Below, piece by piece: positions 57,571 through 64,000 of a DNA stretch of 64,000 nt. The DNA is from Lytechinus pictus (taxonomy: Eukaryota; Echinodermata; Echinoidea; Temnopleuroida; Toxopneustidae), in assembly GCF_037042905.1 (NCBI RefSeq), contig NC_087257.1, positions 13,366,001-13,430,000 on the forward strand. Direction: 5' to 3'. Positions within the stretch are counted from its first letter, which is position 1; each line of letters begins with the position of its first letter. The notes beneath the pieces are model-generated. The model did no database searches. It was not told where the DNA came from and saw nothing but the letters and a program-made list of their open reading frames with translations. A program made the position numbers and the translations under genes.

Positions 57571-59104
57571 ACTCTCCTTCGCTTACTGTGTCATCATCAG
57601 TCAAACGCCTCTCATCAGATTCTTCTTCTGTTTCTGTTTCGGTATCATCTGAGTTAGTTTCTCCTGTTTCTGAATTATCATCATTTTCTTCATCTTCTGT
57701 ATCTGCTTCTTCAGAGTTAAATTCCTCACCCTCTATATCAGTATTATCTGAGTCAATTTCTCCTATTACTGAATTTCCAATATCAGAGTCAATATCTCCA
57801 ATTTCTGCATGAATTGAGACAATTTCCTCAATATCTCTGTCTGCATCGTAGTCATTTACCTCCGTAGGATCTGAGTCTATTTCTCTAATTTCTGTGTTTG
57901 GAATGTCAAAGTCACGGTCTCCAGTTTCCGCAGTGTTTGCATCAATTTCTCTATCATAAGTATCAACAAGTACATCAAGTATTGTACGTGCATCAATTGA
58001 GAGAATTTCTCCCATGTCTGTGTCAGAGTCCTTATCTCCATTTGAGTCAGATTCTTTAGTGTTTCTTTTTGCATTAGATTCCTCTATATCTTTCTCCACT
58101 TCTGCATCAGATTTGTCCATTTCTTTCTCCATTTCTGAATCAGGTCTCTCTATTTCTGCATCACTTTTGTCGATTTCTTTCTCTATTTCTGTATCAGATT
58201 TATCTATTTCTTTCTCAATTTCTGTAGGAGACTCCTCTATTTCTGTCTCTATTTTTGCATCAAATTTGGCTATTTCTTTCTCAATTTCTGTATCAGTTAT
58301 GTATTTTTCTTTCTCAATTACTGGATCAGACTCCTTGATTTCTTCCTCTATTTCTGCATCAAATTGCTCTATTTCTTTCTCTATTTTGGCCTTGGATTTG
58401 TCCATTTTATTCTCAAATTCTGCATTGGACTTGTCTATTTCTTTCTCCATTTCAATGTCAGATTCCTCTATTTCTTCCTTCATTTCTACCTTAATAGATT
58501 CCTCTATTTCTTTCTCCACTTCTGCATCTGGTTCTTCTATTTCATTATCCATTTCTGCATCGGATTTGTCCACATATACTCCTTTCTCCATTTCTGTATT
58601 AACAGACTCCTCTATTTCTGCCTTCGATTCCTCTAATTCTTTCTCCATTATGGAATTGAATAGGTTTATTTCTGTCTCCATTTCTGCATCCGATTCCTCT
58701 ATTACTTCCTCCATTTCAGCATTGGATTTGTCTATTTCATCCTTAATTTCTACTTTGGATTTGTCTAGTCGTTTCTCCATTTCTGTAACAGACTCCTCTA
58801 TTTCTGTCTCCATTTCTGCCTTCGATTCCTCAATTTCTTTCTCCATTTCTCCATTGAATTTGATCATTTCTGAATCAGATACCTCAATTTCTTTCTCCAT
58901 TTCGGCATTGGATTTGTCTATTTCTTTCTCTATTTCTGCACCAGACTCCTCTGTTTCTACCTTAGATTCTTCTATTTCTTTCTCTGGTTCTGCATGTGAT
59001 TTGTCTATTTCTTTCTCCATTTCTGCATCAGATTCTTCTATTTCATCTAAATGTACTTGAGCAGATACTTTTAAAAGAAATGTCTGGTTTGTTCTTGATT
59101 CCAA
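57570..59104 (-). CDS. LINE ORF2 N-terminal acidic hendecad-repeat region
   Basis: From the ATG at 59104 the first 15 residues are ordinary. Then about 30 repeats of 11 residues follow (59050-58060), consensus EKEIDKSDAEM/I with variants EKEIEESDAEM and ETEIEES. A few units are short or long by 1-4 residues. The 11-residue (hendecad) step predicts a long coiled-coil or single alpha-helix-like rod. A second acidic part (58060-57570) is rich in Asp/Glu/Ser/Thr without a clear period. The endonuclease follows in the same frame. I know of no LINE with such a region as standard, so it may be specific to this lineage. Plus-strand open frames here are reading shadows. Confidence 0.8.
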
Positions 59105-59191
59105 TCCACATATACATGTATATGTTGAAGATATCTTGTGAGATCTATCTGTTTTTCCAATTCCTGCACGGCTCGGAGTGAAAGCATTTAG

Positions 59192-60928
59192 TCAGATACT
59201 ACATGCTCCACCCTCATTACTTGTAGGTACATGTAAACGAGGTTCAGCTTCAGCAGATGCTTCATTTCCTAGTTTCCTACTTTCACTCCCCTCATCCTCT
59301 GCATATGGTCTCTTGAAGTTGGCCCTGACATCTGCACTTTCTGGCATGCCATGTGGTTGTGTGTTTTCAACTACAGCATATGAACCGCAAATTTCATTAT
59401 CAATTCCTTGTTTTCTTGGGGCATGTACTTCAATTTTCTGATCAATTTCTTGTTTTCCATCTTTAGAATGCTCCTTACCGAAGGAATGTTGAGTTTCCTG
59501 ATAAGTTCCTTCTTCGTTCATTTCTGGCTTATTTCCATTCCGATTTAGCACAAGATCTCCTTGAGCTTGTATTTCTCCTTGTACATGTAAACCCTCTACA
59601 GCTTCAATAGTTCCATCTCGTAAGTGTTCAGTATCGGCAGGAACTGCTTGTACCTCGCTTCTTGTGCTTTTGGGGTCTTTTCCTGGACTGTATGATTTTG
59701 TCCAGTTTGATGTTGATGTTCTGTTCACCTGCCTCTCTTCGTCTTTTGAGTTCTGTACGAAGCTCCTTGTGCTGTGCTCTTTGTTGAGGGGTTCTATCTG
59801 GGTCAATGTAAGCATTTGCCCAATTTTCAGAATGACGCAAGTTTCTAGCTTTAGAGAGGACTTCTTCTCGAGAGCCTTCAATTTCTACCAGAAGCAGTCG
59901 GGGCGTCTTGCCTTGTCTTGGTATTTACCACCAAGTCTAACAGCCTTCTTGATTTTCACATCGTCAATCTGTAACTCGCCGTTGATAATTGTCTGCACAA
60001 TATCCTTATCTTTCTGCTGTCTGATCTTCACATCTCTACTTTCGCTTTCAGGAATGTTGTGGACAATGAGATTCTTACTCCTTTTTTCTCTATCAGCATG
60101 TTCTTCAAGTAGATCTAGTCCTGCACGATCATTTTCCTTTCGAGTTCCTTTGACAACTTCAGAGAAAAGCAAAGTCTTTTCAACTTTTGATGTTGATGGT
60201 TGTTTATCGTCAGGGGTGGTTTCTGCATTCTGGGCTACAGATATCTGCCTTTGATCAATCAACTTGTCACAGCTTATTTGTATTTGATCAACTTTTGATT
60301 TTAAAGATATGATGGCAGTTTCCATGCTCTGTATATGCGACTTCTCTTTTTGTATTCTGTCACAGACTTCAGTTTGGGAACTCCTGTGATTTTGGGCCAG
60401 ATTTCCATTACTGAGCAACATATTTACCTGACTTATGCATTTACCACAGTACCAATGCAGATTGTTGAATTCTCCTATTTCATTGAACACTGCTTTTGAG
60501 AGACAAGAACATTTTATGCAGTTCCAATTATCACAGAAATTACAGCCAACAAGAGCAGGTACAGTAGTATTGCATGTGCTGCAGCTAAACTCAGAATGTT
60601 GTTTAACAGGATTGCTGCTCTTGAGTTTGGATTGGGTTGGTACTTTCCTATCCTTTTCTCTTTCAGTATTTGGTTTTGGCTTTGTTCCCCTAGAGATTCC
60701 CGTTTTCTTTTTACGGCAAGATTGACTTGATTTATTCCCTTGTGATAGGTCATTTTCTGATAATCCTAACACACTATCTTCCTCTTCACTAGTACCGGTA
60801 ATCAAACTTGCATTGGCTCCAGTAGCGATCTTTTTGGCTCTTGTTTTATATTTGCCAGATGGCAAAATCTTCTTTAAAAATAGAGACATTATGTATCTAG
60901 TTGGGCTGCAGGTCAACTCACCATACAA
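59192..60928 (-). pseudogene. LINE ORF1 protein: PHD-like finger, coiled coil, RRM-like, one frameshift
   Basis: RNA-binding ORF1 product. Residues about 115-165 hold a PHD-like zinc finger (FSCSTCNTTVPALVGCNFCD, CIKCS, LHWYCGKC). Next comes a coiled coil (SMETAIISLKSKVDQIQ) and then an L1-ORF1-like RRM (KRSKNLIVHNIPESESRD, KIKKAVRLGGK). Near 59903 a run of C seems one base short; the frame changes and a parallel frame carries RHSENWANAYIDPDRTPQQR and HKELRTELKRRREAGE, the usual C-terminal block. After that 59620-59192 encodes a Glu/Gln-rich linker that I do not recognise. Confidence 0.82.
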
Positions 60929-61196
60929 ATTGGAGTGATGTAGCTCTCAAAAATAGGGTGAACTCCAAAGCAATGGCAATGCAATACAAGTCCAAAGCAG
61001 AAAACTGAAGTAAAATTTCCCTTTTGAGCAAGATGAGCCTCAACTAAAAACAGGTGAAGAATGCAGTTATATACGATGATGCATCAGGATACAACAAAGT
61101 TTGTGTTTCACTGAGGATTGTTATAGTTGAATGAGAAATCCAATCACCAATGCTATGTGCATGTACAGTACATGTATATACAAACAACAGAGCCTA

Positions 61197-61264
61197 TGTC
61201 TGGGACCAGGATGAACACTGGTCACGTCTTTCAGATTGTGATGTTAAAGGTCGGTCCCAGACGT
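61197..61264. repeat. 68-bp hairpin in the LINE 5' region
   Basis: GTCTGGGACC at the left pairs with GGTCCCAGAC at the right, with additional internal complementarity (GGTCACG). It could be a folded 5' leader of the LINE or a small fold-back element. Confidence 0.5.
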
Positions 61265-61943
61265 AAATAATCATATCTGCTTGATACACGTCTGACAAAA
61301 CTCAAATACACACACATCTCCTGTCTTCCAGAGACTTCTCACTGTCCTTCCCAATTCAGTTGTGGTACTTCTGAGTTCTCCATCATCTCTTTGTTTCGCC
61401 GGACGGAAACGACAGGCCTGTTGTACACTTCCCCAGTCCTCTTCGATTGAGCAAGTTGCCCGTTGACTTGTTGTAGAAACAAAGTGTGGACTCCGAGTTA
61501 TTGTCCCTTTACTCGTCGCTTTCGCTCGAACTGCTTGGCTGGCTCTGCTGGGACGGCCGCGCCCGGGAGCGAGTGACCACAGACAGTGAACAAATACGGC
61601 ACGACCACTACCGGTAGGCGGTACCAGCTGAAGAAGATGAAACTCTCGTAGTTTTAACTCGTAATTAAAAATGTCAATAATAACGCGTAAGAGAACTTCA
61701 GAAGATAGAAACACTTAAACAGTAAAAACGTGATCAAAACAAAAACAATGTCGAGAAGAGCTATTTTGGCTTAATCAAGGACAAGGTTATCGAGAGCGGT
61801 TTGTAATCAACAGATGTCATGTTGTGAAAAAACAAGTACCGGTATGCGTTCGAGGTCCGTGGCAGCGGTGCGCTGCATGATATGCAATGAGAGCTTCCAT
61901 TTTATATTTTTGAGAGAGGGGCGTTTCCAAAACTGGTCTTTAA

Positions 61944-62538
61944 AGGGGAATCCAGCCTTGGCCATAAAATGTTGTGTTGGGAAGGAGAAAAATAAATTAA
62001 ACAGAATGGTGAAAGTTTGAAAGAAATCGGACAAGCGATAAGAAAGTTATAGCTGCTTTGAAATTGAGATCACTGATACTGTGTAGATTTCAAATTGGCA
62101 ACTGGGTAAGTAAATCATGACAAGGGGCAAGGAAAACTTTCCCATAGGCCATGTACTTTATTATCAGGGATTTGTGGTTTTCTCCTAAGTACCCATTCCC
62201 CTGGGGCAGTAATCTAAATATAACCCAGGTAGTATATTGTTTTATGTCCTCATGAAAGAAAAATATAATTTGAAATAATACTTTTGGGAAAAATTACATT
62301 TTAGCCATAGTATGTATTGGAGTACATAGAAGAGTAGTCCTTGCCTTACATCACTATGACATCCCATATGCAGCCAATTTGAAGTCTCCATGGGTATAGT
62401 GATTACCAATATTTACAACTTTTAAAAATTCATAACTTACTTATTGTTTGTCCAATATTGTTCAAACTTTCACCTATCAACTTGTCTGATTTTTCTTTTC
62501 CTTATAAAAACAAGTTTTTATTTGGGTTGGATTCCCCT
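61944..62538. mobile_element. 595-bp MITE with AGGGGAATCCA ends at TTAA
   Basis: The left end AGGGGAATCCAGCC mirrors the right end GGTTGGATTCCCCT. Both sides are flanked by TTAA (61940-61943 and 62539-62542), a piggyBac-type target. Inner text is also partly mirrored: GAAAGTTTGAAAGAAATCGG, ATAAGAAAGTTATAG on the left and CTTTCACCTATC, ATAACTTAC on the right. Similar elements occur in marine deuterostomes. Confidence 0.75.
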
Positions 62539-62693
62539 TTAATTACCTTTAAAAGAAGCAAAATATATATTTCCTACTTCTCATTTCCTTTCAGCCAGAG
62601 CCCCAGTAAGAGTTTGTTTACACTATTACGTAAGATGATGAAGATAACAGCTGCAATCCAATATCATAATCTCTCATGCACGCAGAGCTGCAA

Positions 62694-62869
62694 GGCTCTG
62701 TCCAAGTTTTAACGAGAGAAACGAAAGTGGGGTCCAGCTGATACCCCACCTGATTTACATTGGTTCCTGTGTTATAGTGGTGGCTCTGTCCAAGTTTTAA
62801 CGAGAGAAACGAAAGTGGTGTCCGGATACCCCACCTGATTTACATAGGTTCCTGTGTTATAGTGGTGGC
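62694..62869. repeat. 88-bp tandem duplication
   Basis: Two copies of an 88-bp unit starting GGCTCTGTCCAAGTTTTAAC, with ACCCCACCTGATTTACAT inside. A few differences (AGCTGATACC versus GGATACC). Confidence 0.85.
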
Positions 62870-63298
62870 GGGGTATAGTTTTAACAAGAGCTTTTCGTAA
62901 TGCAGAGTGAATATCATAAAAAATCAGATTTTGGAGAGAAAAATCAGTGTTAAATTGAAAAATGTGTAACTGCACGGTAAGAATTATAATAATGGTCAAG
63001 TAAAAATGAGAAAATTGTAAAGCAAAGTTTTTGTTGGGGTTCCGGGGTTTACTTGTACATGTTACTATGCGATTCCGCGATTTTTATGGTTTAAATTTTT
63101 TTTCTTTCTTTTTTTGTTGTTGAAAAATCGTATTTTAAAGGTACTATGTCCTATTTGCAGGCAAAAAAATGAAAAGGTTAAATTCCAACGGCATTTGAAA
63201 GACGATACTAATTTAGAACTTCCCTAAAAAAAAGTGGGCTTGAAAATGTCTTTAATTGGGAAAATAATGACTACCGGTATTAGTTGTCGAATCAACTT

Positions 63299-63956
63299 AT
63301 ACCCCTTTCATATTGCGCTTTTCACCGGCGAAGTTCGCCAGCGAAGGGGAAAGTGTCCAGTATGAAAGGTACACAGGAGAACTTCACCGGTGAAGTTCGC
63401 CGGCGAACTTCTCCACCTCTAGAGGTGGAGAACTTCGCCGGTGAAACTGTTTCACCGGCGAAGTTCGCCGGTGAAAAGGCCAGTATGAAAGCAAACCGGA
63501 GAACTTCTCCTCTTTAATGACGTCAGAGGTCAATTTTTTTCTCTCCCGAAGTCCCCTGTACCGAGATTCCGCGCGCGATAAGTTGCAAGCTCAGCTGAAT
63601 GCTATGGCCAAGTAGATACCCTCGAACATAATTTTTTTTTTATAACAATATTTATTAAAAAGCACTTTTTACATGTATAAAATGCGCTAAAATATAAAAA
63701 CAAGGTGATATTGTTTGTTTTTCTCGTAATACTTCCAAAATATGTTGTAATTAATTTTTTTTATACCTTTTTGTAATAGGTAAGAAGTAATGTTTACAAT
63801 TGTCTTTCGTTTTGTTCTGCAATCGCCCGTTGACTTTCGCCGGGGAAGAAATGGCAGTGCGAAAGGGTACATTTTTTTCTTCGCCGGGGAAGTGAGGAAT
63901 GCGAGGCGGAGAAGTTCGCCGGTGAAAAATGAAGAGGGTAGTATGAAAGGGGTATT
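63299..63956. mobile_element. MITE with TACCCCTTTCATA ends and TTCACCGGCGAAG subterminal repeats
   Basis: The left end TACCCCTTTCATATTGCG mirrors the right end AGTATGAAAGGGGTA. At least eight subterminal copies of TTCACCGGCGAAGTTCGCC or its complement occur, including a perfect-looking palindrome around CTCCACCTCTAGAGGTGGAG (63411-63430). Subterminal arrays of this type are usually transposase binding sites. The interior (63530-63790) is AT-rich and non-coding. Confidence 0.78.
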
Positions 63957-64000
63957 AGGAGCTATAGAGCCAGTAGCTAGGTAATAGTCTGATTTTTCAG

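Larger units (their letters stand above)
54650..61720 (-). mobile_element. CR1/Jockey-type LINE, near full length
   Basis: About 7 kb on the minus strand: 5' untranslated CpG-rich part (61720-60929), ORF1 (60928-59192), ORF2 with a long acidic repeat insert, endonuclease, reverse transcriptase and C-terminus (59104-54704). No target duplication or 3' tail repeat could be fixed by eye, so both ends are approximate. At least four lesions: frame changes near 59903, 56992 and 55875 and a stop at 56130-56132. It is therefore a recent but inactive copy, or affected by assembly errors. Confidence 0.85.

Noticed and set aside
58014-59060. Plus-strand 348-codon Ser/Ile/Phe-rich frame
   Set aside because: Reading shadow of the minus-strand acidic hendecad repeats of the LINE.
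61271-61714. 147-codon minus-strand ORF at the LINE 5' end
   Set aside because: CpG-rich leader sequence; no family features and ORF1 starts downstream.

Overview
The window is repeat-rich eukaryotic DNA, most likely from a marine invertebrate deuterostome such as an echinoderm. That guess rests on intron-split genes with GT-AG junctions, an A+T-rich background with long poly-G and (CTAT)n tracts, and a mix of piggyBac, hAT, Helitron, Mag-like Ty3/gypsy, CR1/Jockey-type LINE and many MITE-like inverted repeats. It is not proven. Nothing bacterial was seen: no operons, rRNA, tRNA or CRISPR. Nearly all recognisable coding sequence is on the minus strand.

Layout. 1-2077: piggyBac transposon with a two-exon transposase running off the left edge. 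3.7-10.4 kb: a graveyard of broken pieces (MITE, SAMD3-like exon relics, Helitron helicase, LINE endonuclease, N-terminal half of a hAT protein) plus one intact small ORF with a helix-hairpin-helix-like start in a local G+C-rich island. 10.9-15.5 kb: self-complementary repeat arrays and MITEs. 15.5-22.8 kb: pieces of a SAMD3-like gene, with a well-spliced C-terminal half of a hAT transposase (18.2-20.5 kb) lying inside it on the same strand. 22.9-25.7 kb: a 36-bp minisatellite, a BEN-like exon and a TTTGTCA-rich array. 26.3-36.3 kb: a second SAMD3-like gene with four phase-compatible exons; its last intron is filled by a palindrome of about 5.1 kb. 38.1-38.9 kb: a LINE reverse transcriptase relic on the plus strand. 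40,656-45,164: a complete Mag-like Ty3/gypsy retrotransposon with 162-bp LTRs and a CCTTC target duplication. 47.9-52.3 kb: a zinc-finger plus tyrosine-recombinase-like gene with eight 32-residue repeats, followed by a 797-bp tandem duplication. 54.7-61.7 kb: a near full-length LINE whose second ORF carries about 30 eleven-residue acidic repeats. 61.9-64 kb: two further MITEs.

How it fits together. The host-like theme is the SAMD3-like family: at least eight separate exon-sized pieces, all on the minus strand, from intact to badly decayed. This looks like a tandem family repeatedly invaded by transposons. The most notable structures are the giant intronic palindrome, the possible SAMD3-like/hAT exon fusion, the hendecad-repeat LINE protein and the repeat-rich recombinase gene. 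Family names come from motif recognition by eye; no database search was run.
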